From positions 2,232,001-2,296,000 of the forward strand of contig NZ_CP133592.1 of the NCBI RefSeq assembly GCF_031312595.1: a stretch of 64,000 nt of DNA. The letters run 5' to 3'. The stretch's first letter is position 1; the number at the start of each line of letters is the position of its first letter. Made by a program: the position numbers and the translations under genes. The notes beneath the pieces were generated by a model. It saw only the letters and a list, made by a program, of their open reading frames with translations. It ran no database searches and had not been told where the DNA came from. This document shows positions 26,435 to 35,305 of this stretch, piece after piece. The stretch is from Methanolobus sediminis (GTDB lineage Archaea > Halobacteriota > Methanosarcinia > Methanosarcinales > Methanosarcinaceae).

Positions 26435-27679
26435 ATGACATCAAGAATGGATTTGAACAGGGAAAAAAAAGAGTTACTTGCAGGAGTAATTTCCGGCGAG
26501 ATTTCTTATCATAAGCTTGACAGCCTTACTGACAAGGAAACGGCTGTTATGATCAGAAGATTTGCTCTTGAGGAAGTATCAGGATTTAATTTTGATCATA
26601 TACAGAATTTCTCAATTGATGTTGAGAATGCAACAAAAAAGAATGTAGAGAACATGATAGGCGTTATCCAGGTGCCTCTGGGTGTAGCAGGTCCTCTTAA
26701 AGTGAACGGGGAATTTGCTAATGATGAGTTCCACCTGCCTCTTGCAACCACTGAAGGTGCACTGATTGCCAGTGTGAACAGGGGATGTTCTGTCATTACC
26801 ATTTCCGGTGGTGCAAATGTCAGGGTGTTCCAGGATGTTATGACCCGTGCTCCGGTGTTCAGGCTGGAGAATGTTATCAGGGCAAAGGAATTTGCAGATT
26901 GGCTACAGGACCCTGAGGTTTTAACTCGAATGAAAGCAAAGGCATCTGAAACAACTCGCTTTGGTGAGTTAGTGGATGTAAAGCCATTTGTGACCGGTAA
27001 TTCGGTATATGCCCGTTTTTCCTATGACACGAAAGATGCCATGGGTATGAATATGGTAACTATTGCCACAGATGCAGTTCTCAGTCTGATAGAAGATGAG
27101 TTCGGTGCAATTCCAATCTCACTTTCGGGAAATATGTGTGTTGACAAGAAACCTGCGGCAATAAACAATATTCTTGGAAGGGGAAAGACTGTTGTTGCAG
27201 ATGTGACAATACCTGCGGAACTTGTTGAGAAACGTCTGAAATGCAAACCCGAGATCATGGTAGAGGTAAATTACCGCAAGAACCTTCTTGGTTCTGCACG
27301 TGCAGGTTCTCTGGGTTATAATGCTCATGCTGCAAACATCATAGCTGCAATGTATATTGCATGTGGACAGGATCCGGCTCATGTGGTAGAAGGCAGCAGT
27401 GCCATAACAACCATGGAACTGACAAAATATGGCGATATTTACTGTTCAGTAACTCTCCCTGCAATGGCCATAGGTACTGTAGGAGGCGGCACTAATCTTG
27501 GACCTCAGCATGAATGCCTGAGACTTCTTGGTGCTAATGGGTCAGGCACTCCTCCGGGTTCTAACGCTAAAAAGCTTGCAGAGATTATTGCTTCTGCTGT
27601 GCTGGCAGGTGAGATATCACTTGTAGGTGCACAGGCCGCAGGTCATCTTGCAAAAGCCCATGCTGAACTTGGAAGATAA
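26435..27679 (+). CDS. hmgA: Hydroxymethylglutaryl-CoA reductase (NADPH)
   Basis: Reduces HMG-CoA to mevalonate, the precursor of archaeal isoprenoid ether lipids. The 414-residue soluble form is normal for archaea. Catalytic motifs present are TTEGALIASVNRG (Glu), VEVNYRKNLLGSARAGS (Lys), GQDPAHVVEGS (Asp) and the C-terminal QAAGHLAKAHAELGR (His). The glycine-rich GTVGGGTNLGPQHECL is the class I signature. The start is fixed by GGAG eight bases upstream. Confidence 0.97.
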   Translation: MTSRMDLNREKKELLAGVISGEISYHKLDSLTDKETAVMIRRFALEEVSGFNFDHIQNFSIDVENATKKNVENMIGVIQVPLGVAGPLKVNGEFANDEFHLPLATTEGALIASVNRGCSVITISGGANVRVFQDVMTRAPVFRLENVIRAKEFADWLQDPEVLTRMKAKASETTRFGELVDVKPFVTGNSVYARFSYDTKDAMGMNMVTIATDAVLSLIEDEFGAIPISLSGNMCVDKKPAAINNILGRGKTVVADVTIPAELVEKRLKCKPEIMVEVNYRKNLLGSARAGSLGYNAHAANIIAAMYIACGQDPAHVVEGSSAITTMELTKYGDIYCSVTLPAMAIGTVGGGTNLGPQHECLRLLGANGSGTPPGSNAKKLAEIIASAVLAGEISLVGAQAAGHLAKAHAELGR

Positions 27680-27763
27680 GTTCAGAGCTTTTACTTTAAA
27701 CGCAACCAGCTTAAAAAAAGCTAAAAGGGACTTATTTCCCTTTCTTTACTTATTTTTGCGAAC

Positions 27764-28546
27764 TTACTTTCTTTTTCTGTCAAGGACATATGCCAGAGCC
27801 AAAAATGCTATTGCTGCAACTGCAAGTATACTGATATTTGAGGTGCTGCTTGTCGTCTCAGGAGCAGACGCCGTTTCCTGCGCATCTGTATTGTCTGTGG
27901 TATCCTGTACACTCTGAAGTGTGGTTTCCTCTTCAGCAGCAGGAGTAATTTGTTCATTGGCTGGTGAGTCTGTATTTTCATCCTGTCTGACAACAATCTT
28001 CAAATCAGTACCATCGCCGTTGTCTTTGTTAGTAGTATCGATTTCATCGCTGATGCTTACCATTGCATCATAGGTGACTGCATCCAGCTCATCACCTTTG
28101 TCATCTCCAACGACTATATTTTCAATTCTGATTTGAGAGGTTCCAGTTTCTTCGGAAGCTTTCATTGCTATACTACAGAATGTGCCTTCTTCTGATGTTC
28201 CATCTCCCATAATAAGAGTTCCATAGATCTGAGTTGCAGTTCCCCCGTCGTTATCGAAAGTTCCGGGGTTGAACATCACAGGAGAGCCTGTACTTGAGAA
28301 AAAATCCCCTTCTTCAATACTTTTGATAGTTACAAGTGAACTGTCAAATTCCAGATCAAACTGGATACCTGCAACCTGGGTGTCAGGTTTGACGTATATG
28401 TTCAGTGCGAACTCCTCTCCCGGAGCTACAGTTTCAACTGATGGAAGTACGCTTACACTGGTGGAGGCACTTGCAGTTCCACTAAGGCACAAAATACATA
28501 CCACCATTATAATGCTTGTGAAGAAAGTGAGAAATTTACCTGTCAT
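27764..28546 (-). CDS. Cohesin-domain cell-surface protein
   Basis: A secreted, membrane-anchored protein of 260 residues. A signal peptide (residues 1-27, ending SGTASA) is followed by a cohesin-type beta domain (about 28-165; SVLPSVETVAPGEEFALNIYV and AGIQFDLEFDSSLV are characteristic). Then comes a low-complexity acidic and threonine-rich linker (about 170-235) and a C-terminal membrane helix ending in DRKRK. I use the ATG at 28546; a longer frame would overlap the upstream 67-residue gene and lack the signal peptide start. A dockerin partner is not in the window. Confidence 0.82.
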   Translation of the reverse strand: MTGKFLTFFTSIIMVVCILCLSGTASASTSVSVLPSVETVAPGEEFALNIYVKPDTQVAGIQFDLEFDSSLVTIKSIEEGDFFSSTGSPVMFNPGTFDNDGGTATQIYGTLIMGDGTSEEGTFCSIAMKASEETGTSQIRIENIVVGDDKGDELDAVTYDAMVSISDEIDTTNKDNGDGTDLKIVVRQDENTDSPANEQITPAAEEETTLQSVQDTTDNTDAQETASAPETTSSTSNISILAVAAIAFLALAYVLDRKRK

Positions 28547-28559
28547 TAACACATCCTGC

Positions 28560-28763
28560 TTATTCAAGCTTCTGTCTGGCTTTTTCAAGCAAAACAGAAC
28601 ATTCATCCATTTTCTTAGCAGCATTTCTGACATCTTCAGCTATATATGCATATCCTGCAGCTTCGATTTTCTCAGCCCATTCGTTGAAACTTTTACTATG
28701 GCTGTCATTATGTTCTATCCAGTGTCCCATCAGGTGCTCAAGTTTTGCCTTATCAAGTTCCAT
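28560..28763 (-). CDS. Small conserved helical protein
   Basis: A 67-residue protein, highly charged and helical (MELDKAKLEHLMGHWIEHND...). The LxHLMxHWIEHND start and the repeated EKIEAAGY/AAKKMDE pattern resemble a small domain that is found alone or attached to metal-transport proteins; this is a memory-based comparison. It lies 14 bp upstream of the cohesin-protein start in the same direction, so the two are probably co-transcribed. No function is known to me. Confidence 0.75.
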   Translation of the reverse strand: MELDKAKLEHLMGHWIEHNDSHSKSFNEWAEKIEAAGYAYIAEDVRNAAKKMDECSVLLEKARQKLE

Positions 28764-28802
28764 TTTGCTAACTCCACTCTTAATTTACGCGTTAATAAGA
28801 TA

Positions 28803-30044
28803 TCAGATTTCGCGCGGATCAGTAATCTCACCGGTAAGGGCAGATGCCGCAGCAGTTGCCGGGGATGCCAGGTAAATGAAGCCTCCTACACCCATTCTTC
28901 CCTTGAAGTTCCTGTTAGCTGTGGAAATACAGGTCTCTCCTTTACCAATAACTCCCATATGACCTCCAAGGCATGGTCCGCATCCTGGTGAGCCAATAAC
29001 AGCTCCTGCTTCCAGCAGTGTCTCAACTATGCCTTTTCTGACAGCTTCTATCAACACATTGCGGGACGCAGGTACAATAAGTGTGCGTATGGCAACCTTT
29101 TCCCCTTTAAGTATGGATGCGGCGACCTCAAGGTCTTCCAGCCTTCCGTTTGTACAGGTGCCTATGAATGCCTGGTCAAGTTTTGTCGGCTTGATGTCAG
29201 ATATGTCATGAACATTGTCGACCTGATGCGGAGATGCGATCTGTGGCTCAAGCTCATTCACATCAAAGGTGTATTCACTTGAGTATGTGGCATCTGCGTC
29301 CGCATAAACTGGTTCATATTCTTCCGCTGCGATACCATCAAGGAAATCAAATGTTGTTTTATCCGGTGGCACTATTCCTGCTTTTCCACCCATTTCAATA
29401 GCCATATTACTGAGTGTCATACGGCCTGACATGGACATGGAATCAATTGCAGTTCCATAGAATTCAGCAGCTTTGTAGGTTGCACCTGCAACACCTAGTG
29501 TGCCTATTATCTTAAGTATGAGGTCCTTTGCATAAACACCTTCCTTGAAATTGCCGTCAGCTGTTATCTTTATGCTTTCAGGGACCTTGAACCAGAGTTT
29601 TCCTGAAGCAAATATCTCTGACATATCTGTGGCACCGACGCCGGTTCCAAAAGCTCCGAATGCGCCATATGTACATGAATGCGAATCTGCGCCCACTACA
29701 AGTTTACCGGGGAGGGCAAATCCATTCTCAGGGAGTAACTGGTGGCATATTCCCTCTCCAACGTCGTAGAAATTACTTATCTTCTGCTCTTTAATCCATT
29801 CGCGGATCTCATGGTGAAGTGCAGCAGTGATGTCTGTATTTGCAGGTGTCAGGTGGTCAAAAGGAATAATTATCTTATCCGGGTTCCACACTTTTTCTTC
29901 TTCCATTTCCTTGAATGATTTTACTGCAAGGACGCTTGTGCCGTCATGTGCCATGGCAAAATCCACATCTGCGATTACAAAGTCATTTGCTTTCGCATTC
30001 TTACCGGATGCACGGCTAAAGATTTTCTCACTTATAGTGCTCAA
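28803..30044 (-). CDS. leuC: 3-isopropylmalate dehydratase / homoaconitase family, large subunit
   Basis: An aconitase-type [4Fe-4S] hydratase of 413 residues. The cluster Cys residues lie in IGTCTNGR and [12 protein letters not shown]. The substrate-binding [24 protein letters not shown] region is intact. Methanogens have two such enzymes, one for leucine (IPM) and one for the 2-oxosuberate branch of coenzyme B synthesis (homoaconitase); which this is depends on the small subunit, which is not adjacent. I place the start at TTG 30044, because GGAG lies eight bases upstream and the longer frame to 30095 adds non-family residues. Confidence 0.88.
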   Translation of the reverse strand: MSTISEKIFSRASGKNAKANDFVIADVDFAMAHDGTSVLAVKSFKEMEEEKVWNPDKIIIPFDHLTPANTDITAALHHEIREWIKEQKISNFYDVGEGICHQLLPENGFALPGKLVVGADSHSCTYGAFGAFGTGVGATDMSEIFASGKLWFKVPESIKITADGNFKEGVYAKDLILKIIGTLGVAGATYKAAEFYGTAIDSMSMSGRMTLSNMAIEMGGKAGIVPPDKTTFDFLDGIAAEEYEPVYADADATYSSEYTFDVNELEPQIASPHQVDNVHDISDIKPTKLDQAFIGTCTNGRLEDLEVAASILKGEKVAIRTLIVPASRNVLIEAVRKGIVETLLEAGAVIGSPGCGPCLGGHMGVIGKGETCISTANRNFKGRMGVGGFIYLASPATAAASALTGEITDPREI

Positions 30045-30208
30045 AAGATTAACTCCATTATACAATTGCAAATTAGCGTAACAACGATGATACACTACCT
30101 TATTAACTTAAAATCTTCGATAGAAGCAAATTAATAATTGATGATATGCTCTATCTGTAAAAAATAGTTTTTGCTGCATAAAGCAGCAAATATGTTTAAA
30201 TCAAAAGA

Positions 30209-30583
30209 TTATGCGAGTCTTTTCAGCTTTTCAATATTATTGAGTACGGATCTGCTTTCAAGGAGAACTCTCTGCTCAATGCTCTGCACAATATCTTCCA
30301 GTGGCGTGACAAGTCTGTACAGTTTTACCGGTCTGCCTTTTCCTTCTGTTTTCTTTTCTTCCCGAATGTCCACCCAATTATTGTCTTTAAGGTATCTCAT
30401 TGCAATACTGACTTCAGGCTGTCTGAGGTTGGAATTCTTTTCTATTTCACGGGAGGTTATTTCGTCTCCACTGGAGAGGCAGGCAAGAGTAAGGGCTACA
30501 GGTCTGTTTATATCTAATTTTCTGAGCAATTCTACAATCTCGTACTCTTTTTCACTCATGCCACTTGGTTTTTTCTCTCTCAT
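30209..30583 (-). CDS. Winged helix-turn-helix regulator (ArsR/MarR-like)
   Basis: A 124-residue DNA-binding protein. The helix-turn-helix spans about residues 25-75 (EKNSNLRQPEVSIAMRYLKDN), with a basic wing (KKTEGKGRPVKLYRL). A C-terminal helix (about 90-124) would form the dimer. GGTGA precedes the ATG at the right distance. It lies upstream of the leuC-family gene in the same direction (gap 164 bp). A long structured leader precedes it. What it controls is unknown. Confidence 0.82.
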   Translation of the reverse strand: MREKKPSGMSEKEYEIVELLRKLDINRPVALTLACLSSGDEITSREIEKNSNLRQPEVSIAMRYLKDNNWVDIREEKKTEGKGRPVKLYRLVTPLEDIVQSIEQRVLLESRSVLNNIEKLKRLA

Positions 30584-30630
30584 TGTAAATCACCGATTAT
30601 ATGAATCATTTCGTTTTGTTCGGATTCGTA

Positions 30631-30710
30631 CTTTCAGGATTTTTCTTACAGGCGTGTATGTTTTTGGAATTTTGGTATAGTGTGTTTTGATCCTGCCTGT
30701 ATCCTGAAAG
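30631..30710 (-). promoter_or_regulatory. Structured leader of the HTH regulator mRNA
   Basis: CTTTCAGGAT (30631-30640) pairs with ATCCTGAAAG (30701-30710), a perfect 10-bp stem. Inside it, ACAGGC (30648-30653) pairs with GCCTGT (30695-30700) after a seven-base bulge on one side. A TATA-like ATATATAATA lies at about 30743-30755 on the minus strand, placing transcription start near 30715-30725. The hairpin would thus form the beginning of the 5' leader. Function unknown; protein or ligand binding is possible. Confidence 0.45.
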
Positions 30711-30979
30711 ATTGTTTACACTCACCACTATTATAAGTAGTTATTATATATTAATATTTTTTATATTAAAATAGTAAGTCTATAACATCTATTTTTGATG
30801 ATATATTATCGGCAATAAGATATTCAGAATCAAAATATCTGACGTAGTTATGAAAAGAAATGGCTGAAGAATGTGTGGGTAGTGTGGATAATAAGCTGAA
30901 TTACTAAATTAACGATTATGATTATAACTCATATAGTATTAGCATCTAAAAGCTAATCAAAAAAGGTTACAGGTTTGAT
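30711..30979. other. AT-rich non-coding stretch
   Basis: Holds the probable promoter of the HTH regulator at its left end. I see no gene or clear repeat in the rest. Confidence 0.3.
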
Positions 30980-31056
30980 TGGTGGGCCCGCTGAGATTCG
31001 AACTCAGGGCCTCACGGTTATCAGCCGTGCGCTCCACCTAGCTAAGCTACGGGCCC
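30980..31056 (-). tRNA. tRNA-Ile (GAT)
   Basis: On the minus strand the acceptor GGGCCCG pairs with CGGGCCC. The anticodon stem CACGG/CCGTG encloses the loop CTGATAA with anticodon GAT. The T arm contains GTTCGAATC. The discriminator is A73 and CCA is encoded at 30980-30982. It is divergent from tRNA-Ala 180 bp away. Confidence 0.95.
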
Positions 31057-31235
31057 AATTTGCCTGTGTTTCGTGTGTCGCCTTCATCACGCGACACTCC
31101 AAATACGCATCCAAATACTTTAACGTTTCGCTCGGAATCGAAAAATCAAAAGAATTTTTTTAGAATGAGTCTGTTCGTTGTAATTTTATAGCGTTAGCTT
31201 TATGAGAGATAATGTGTTCTAACACATGATATTCC

Positions 31236-31307
31236 GGGCTGGTAGATCAGGGGAAGATCGCTACCTTGGCATGGTAGAGGCCTCGGGTTCAATTCCCGAC
31301 CAGTCCA
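31236..31307 (+). tRNA. tRNA-Ala (GGC)
   Basis: The acceptor GGGCTGG pairs with CCAGTCC and includes the G3-U70 wobble that identifies tRNA-Ala. The anticodon stem CTACC/GGTAG encloses TTGGCAT with anticodon GGC. The T arm is TCGGG-TTCAATT-CCCGA. The discriminator is A73 and CCA is not encoded (CTA follows). Confidence 0.93.
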
Positions 31308-31554
31308 CTAAAATATTTTTAATAGCGTGCTTTTTTTAGTGTTATGATTTGTTGTGTTTTAATCCGTAGGATTCGCACCTTGCTGTATGTCAAAAAGATA
31401 TGATTTAGCAACGCTGCCATAACATCAACTTTATGGGGTTGGGCTTTTAATGTTCCTTTTATCTCTCGTAGTTCGGCAAGGATTTTACAAGATTGGTATG
31501 GCTAGGAGATTTGAATCATAGGCAGGGCCAAAGAATTTGGTGATGTAGATTATT

Positions 31555-31765
31555 TCCTTCATATTGGTTGAAATCTACGATTTCTTATCTCGCAGGCGCA
31601 AGAGTACTTACGCGCATAGCTGAGTCTGGCATAGCAGCTATGGTAGCTCAAATCCCTGGAATGGTCACATGCATCTAAGAGGCTGTCAAATTCGCCCTGT
31701 GTGAGTAGATCAGAAGGTTGTAGGGTAAGACCAAGACCTGTTGAGTTTAAGTTTCTCTTATCCAT
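31555..31765 (-). pseudogene. Decayed tyrosine recombinase (integrase) fragment
   Basis: On the minus strand the frame from ATG 31765 reads LLTQGEFDSLLDACDHSRD, the usual start of the catalytic domain of archaeal XerC/D-type integrases. After this the similarity jumps to another frame: AAMPDSAMRVSTLAPAR, then a stop, then EIVDFNQYEG. These match the expected LYDSGMRVSTL...I.DVDFNQY of such enzymes. The gene is thus broken by at least one frameshift and one stop and lacks its catalytic Arg-His-Arg-Tyr part. It lies about 250 bp from tRNA-Ala and may be the scar of an integrated element. Confidence 0.7.
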
Positions 31766-31863
31766 TTAAGTTGCTCATCGTCATGCATTCATCTCATGAG
31801 CTTCTTGATAATTTTCTTGTAATTTTTAGGCTAGCTGCTCCTTGCAAGGCTCCTCTCCGAAGA

Positions 31864-31911
31864 GGTCTAAAAAAAGGCTCAAGTGGCTTATACGGTTTTG
31901 GAGTATAAGCC
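31864..31911 (-). terminator. Hairpin plus T-run terminator of the archaellin gene
   Basis: GGCTTATAC (31885-31893) and GTATAAGCC (31903-31911) form a perfect 9-bp stem with a nine-base loop. On the minus strand a TTTTTTT run follows 11 bases later. It lies about 55 bp downstream of the archaellin stop, the expected place for an intrinsic terminator of a highly expressed gene. Confidence 0.7.
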
Positions 31912-31963
31912 CGTCCGTATATCACACTATTTTCAAACTTCTGCTCCGAAAAAGTATCTCTCG

Positions 31964-32791
31964 TCATGGATAGAGTTGCACTGCTTCGTAGCTTCCAAAT
32001 GTTGTAGGGAGGATGAAGTCTGCATTTGTTGACGCACCTGCTTCTGGTGTTATTGCCATGTTAATAGTGGCACGTGGTTCAAGTGTGAGGCCCGAAGATT
32101 GCAGTGATGATGTGGCATTCATTCCATTCAGTGTTGTGTATCCTGTACTGGCTGAAGTAGGTGATGTCGTGGCTACATAAATTACGACAAAATCTCCTGT
32201 TGTAATAACCGGGGAGTTCTGTGAGAATGATTCATCTTCGTCTCTAATGGTGTCAACTGTAAAATAGTATTTTGCATTTGTATAGGTTACATTTATTTCT
32301 GCATTTCCTATAGTGGTGTTTTCAGTCACGAGTTTGAAAAGGTTTACATCACTGTCCGAACTGAAACCTGACATATTCCCATCAAAGTCCGCACGTGGGG
32401 CAAGGCTATTCTTGTTCCCTGCATAGATCACGTTATTTGTCCGGTATCCATCTGTAATACTTATCACAACGGCTGAAAGATCAACAGGTTCGCTTGCAGC
32501 TCTCAATCCAAGGGTTATTTTTAGAAGATCTACAGTATTTGCCATATCTGTAGACCTATTCTTTGATCTGAACCCTTCTACTTTCTGTATCATAAGGTTC
32601 GATGAGACTTCTTTAGTTGCTTCTTTTCCTGTATGCTGTGCTTCCTGTTGTAAAACTCCGGAAGTTGTTATCATCACTGCCGCGGCAACAGCTGCAACGA
32701 GGACCATTGCAATAAATATGATAAGGGTGCCAATTCCAATTTGAGCATTTGTGTGTGAAATAAACTTTTTAGATGTAGGTCTTTGTCGCAT
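31964..32791 (-). CDS. Archaellin (flagellin), major filament protein
   Basis: A 275-residue archaellin. The N-terminus has the class III signal peptide processed by the prepilin-peptidase-like enzyme FlaK/PibD: a short basic region, then AQIGIGTLIIFIAMVLVAAV with cleavage before QIGIG or nearby. The rest is beta-rich, Thr/Ser/Asn-rich, with several N-glycosylation sequons. The ATG at 32791 has GGTGA upstream; a GTG at 32800 is the other option. No other arl genes are seen on either side, so it is a solitary archaellin gene with its own terminator. Confidence 0.9.
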   Translation of the reverse strand: MRQRPTSKKFISHTNAQIGIGTLIIFIAMVLVAAVAAAVMITTSGVLQQEAQHTGKEATKEVSSNLMIQKVEGFRSKNRSTDMANTVDLLKITLGLRAASEPVDLSAVVISITDGYRTNNVIYAGNKNSLAPRADFDGNMSGFSSDSDVNLFKLVTENTTIGNAEINVTYTNAKYYFTVDTIRDEDESFSQNSPVITTGDFVVIYVATTSPTSASTGYTTLNGMNATSSLQSSGLTLEPRATINMAITPEAGASTNADFILPTTFGSYEAVQLYP

Positions 32792-33059
32792 CAGGTTCAC
32801 CGGTGGATTGATTTATGAGTTGTATTACTGGCAACAATTGCACAATAATTATTGTAATGTTTTATATATTAATCTTTTCTTAACAATTTACAATCCTAAA
32901 TACACTAACTAACAGCAAAATAGTTAAATCAATTTTTTTCAGTAGCCTTATATAGCAAAACTTCTACTCTTGTATATCCGTCGAAATAATTCTTGATGTG
33001 GGTAATGACGTCTGCTTCTAGTGTTATGAAATGTATTAATTGACTAAATTGGTGATAAT

Positions 33060-33614
33060 GTGAAAAAAATATTCTTTTTTTTACTTTTGACATGTATGCT
33101 GCTGGTTAGTGGCTGTACAGAGTCTGGTAATTCTGATAACTCCCGGGTAGTGCAAATAGGAGATAATGTTTCTGTAAATTACACAGGTATGCTTGAAAAT
33201 GGAACTGTATTCGACACTTCGATTGCAGATGTTGCTCAGATGAATGGAATTTACAATTCTGCTAGGGAATACAAACCATTATCATTTGTGGCAGGCTACG
33301 GTCAAATGATAGAAGGTTTCGATAATGCTGTCATTGGTATGAAAGTTGGTGAAAATAAGACTGTTACAATTCCGCCCGATGAGGCTTACGGTGAGGTAAG
33401 GGATGATCGTTTTATAGCATACAAAGTTGAAGACTTTGAAGCAGCAAATATGACTCCTGTTGTAGGGGAAACAATATATGTTCAGGGTTATCCGGGTCTT
33501 ATCGTGGATATCAATGAAACGAATGTGACAGTTGATTTTAATAGTCGCCTTGCCGGTAAAACTCTTGTCTTTGACATAGAACTTGTTTCTATAAACAATC
33601 CTGAAGCTGCCTGA
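33060..33614 (+). CDS. FKBP-type peptidyl-prolyl isomerase, lipoprotein
   Basis: A 184-residue exported isomerase. The N-terminal signal sequence with lipobox (LLVSGCTES, Cys at residue 19) predicts membrane anchoring. The FKBP domain follows (VSVNYTGMLENGTVFDTS near residue 38). The long insert and tail containing GYPGLIVDINETNVTVDFN are typical of archaeal and SlyD-like FKBPs. The start is GTG with GGTGAT upstream. It likely assists folding of exported proteins. A small membrane-anchored OB-fold gene follows 12 bp later. Confidence 0.92.
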   Translation: MKKIFFFLLLTCMLLVSGCTESGNSDNSRVVQIGDNVSVNYTGMLENGTVFDTSIADVAQMNGIYNSAREYKPLSFVAGYGQMIEGFDNAVIGMKVGENKTVTIPPDEAYGEVRDDRFIAYKVEDFEAANMTPVVGETIYVQGYPGLIVDINETNVTVDFNSRLAGKTLVFDIELVSINNPEAA

Positions 33615-33626
33615 TATGGTCTGAGT

Positions 33627-34007
33627 ATGGAAAAAGAAGAAAAGATTGTAGTTATTCTTCTATGCATGGCCCTTTTTTCTCTGGCCATTGCATATACTTT
33701 TTTTTATTCTGGAAACCCTGCAGATGATATTAAATCCTTTAGTTCATCTTCCCTTCCAGGGGATGATGTAAGGCTTGAAGGTGATATTCTTACAAAACGC
33801 TTTACTTATTCAGGTGACCATCTGCTAATGGATGTAGATTCTGGTTCAGGTATCGTTAAAGTTTTTATACCGTCAGCCAGCGGTTCCAAAGATGTCGATT
33901 CAATGGTTAATGTAAATGACCGGGTGCTGATATTTGGAACGGTATCTGAATACGAAGGTGAACTTGAGGTTGTGGTCGATAACAGTGGTGACGTAACTGT
34001 TCTTTAA
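33627..34007 (+). CDS. Membrane-anchored OB-fold-like protein
   Basis: A 126-residue protein. One membrane helix (about residues 7-27) anchors a small beta-rich domain (about 45-126) whose strand pattern (VRLEGDILTKRFTYSGDHLL, VKVFIPS, DRVLIFGTVSEYEGELEVVV) resembles nucleic-acid-binding OB folds. The domain would face the outside if the helix is an anchor of N-in type. It follows the FKBP lipoprotein gene closely. Function unknown. Confidence 0.72.
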   Translation: MEKEEKIVVILLCMALFSLAIAYTFFYSGNPADDIKSFSSSSLPGDDVRLEGDILTKRFTYSGDHLLMDVDSGSGIVKVFIPSASGSKDVDSMVNVNDRVLIFGTVSEYEGELEVVVDNSGDVTVL

Positions 34008-34076
34008 TTATCTCCATATTCTCTTTAGTTTCATACTCCGCTAGAAATATATGTAAAAAATGCACTCATACAAAAT

Positions 34077-35228
34077 ATGAAAGCCTGTATTATGTGTGGT
34101 GGTGAGGGGACAAGGCTTCGTCCCTTAACATTTGCCCGGCCAAAACCAAGTATTCCTATTCTTAACAAGCCGTCAGTTGTACATCTTATAGAGCACCTTT
34201 CAAAGGAAGGTTTCAATGATATTGTTATCACTCTTGGGTACATGGCTGAAAAAATTGAAGAACAGCTGGGGGATGGGAGGATATTCGGAGTTCATATCGA
34301 TTATGTATATGAGAATAAAAAACTGGGAACTGCCGGAGGCGTTAAGAATGCAGAGGAATATCTTCGTGATAGTCCTTTCATAGTTCTTGGTGGCGATCAT
34401 GTACTTAACCTGAATCTAAGGGAGATGTACAGGTTCCACGAGATGACTGATGCTCTGGTCACAATCGGCCTCTTATCTATCGATGATCCTCGTGAATTCG
34501 GTATTGCGGATATGGATGTAAACAACAGGATCAGGCGTTTCCTCGAAAAACCAGGTCCTGGTGAAATATTCAGTAATCTTGCAAGTACGGGCATATATGT
34601 ATGCGATCCGGAAATATTTGACTGGATTCCCGAAGGAAAACAATATGATTTTGCAAAGGATCTGTTCCCTGATATCCTCGCAAAAAAAAGGAAGATCAAT
34701 GGTCTTCTTGCAAGGGGTAGGTGGACTGATGTTGGAAGTCCTCAAGCTTACAGGCAGGCACAGCGCTGGATGCTGGAATCGCTCCCCGGCACTACCATAG
34801 AAGGTCATTTCAGGACACTGGATGCCCGTATAAAGGGTCCGGTATCCTTTGGTCATAATGTGACTGTAGGCTCCAATTCTGCTATTGTTGGTCCTGTGGT
34901 CATTGGCGGGAACACTACAATTGGTGATAATGTTCTTATAGGTCCCTACACTACTATAGGTTCTAACTGTACGATAAATAACGATACAAGGATATTGTCA
35001 TCTTATATTTTCAATGACATTAGTATTGGTCGGAATTCCAATGTTTCCGGCTCTACCATAGACAATGCTACTAAAGTTGGTAATAATTGTAGTCTTGAAA
35101 ATGGGACGGTGATTGGTCCCGAAGTCAATATAGGAGATGATGTTACAGTTCACTCTAACGTAAGGATCTGGCCAAAAATGTCTATCTCTGAAGGAACTAA
35201 AGTAAAAGAAGATATGCTTGGTGAGTGA
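34077..35228 (+). CDS. NDP-sugar nucleotidyltransferase with left-handed beta-helix
   Basis: A 383-residue protein with an N-terminal nucleotidyltransferase domain (about 1-230; GGEGTRLRPLTFARPKPSIP at 8-27) and a C-terminal hexapeptide-repeat beta helix (about 245-375; repeats such as VGSNSAIVGPVVIGGNTTIG). The combination is that of GlmU-like or glucose/mannose-1-phosphate nucleotidylyltransferases. It makes an activated sugar for glycosylation. The downstream flippase-like protein gene may be in the same transcript. Confidence 0.9.
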   Translation: MKACIMCGGEGTRLRPLTFARPKPSIPILNKPSVVHLIEHLSKEGFNDIVITLGYMAEKIEEQLGDGRIFGVHIDYVYENKKLGTAGGVKNAEEYLRDSPFIVLGGDHVLNLNLREMYRFHEMTDALVTIGLLSIDDPREFGIADMDVNNRIRRFLEKPGPGEIFSNLASTGIYVCDPEIFDWIPEGKQYDFAKDLFPDILAKKRKINGLLARGRWTDVGSPQAYRQAQRWMLESLPGTTIEGHFRTLDARIKGPVSFGHNVTVGSNSAIVGPVVIGGNTTIGDNVLIGPYTTIGSNCTINNDTRILSSYIFNDISIGRNSNVSGSTIDNATKVGNNCSLENGTVIGPEVNIGDDVTVHSNVRIWPKMSISEGTKVKEDMLGE

Positions 35229-35305
35229 ATTTTACTTGATTGTAACTATAATCTTATTGTGAGTTTATGTAATTATATTCACACACATATATGCAGGTTG
35301 GGGTC

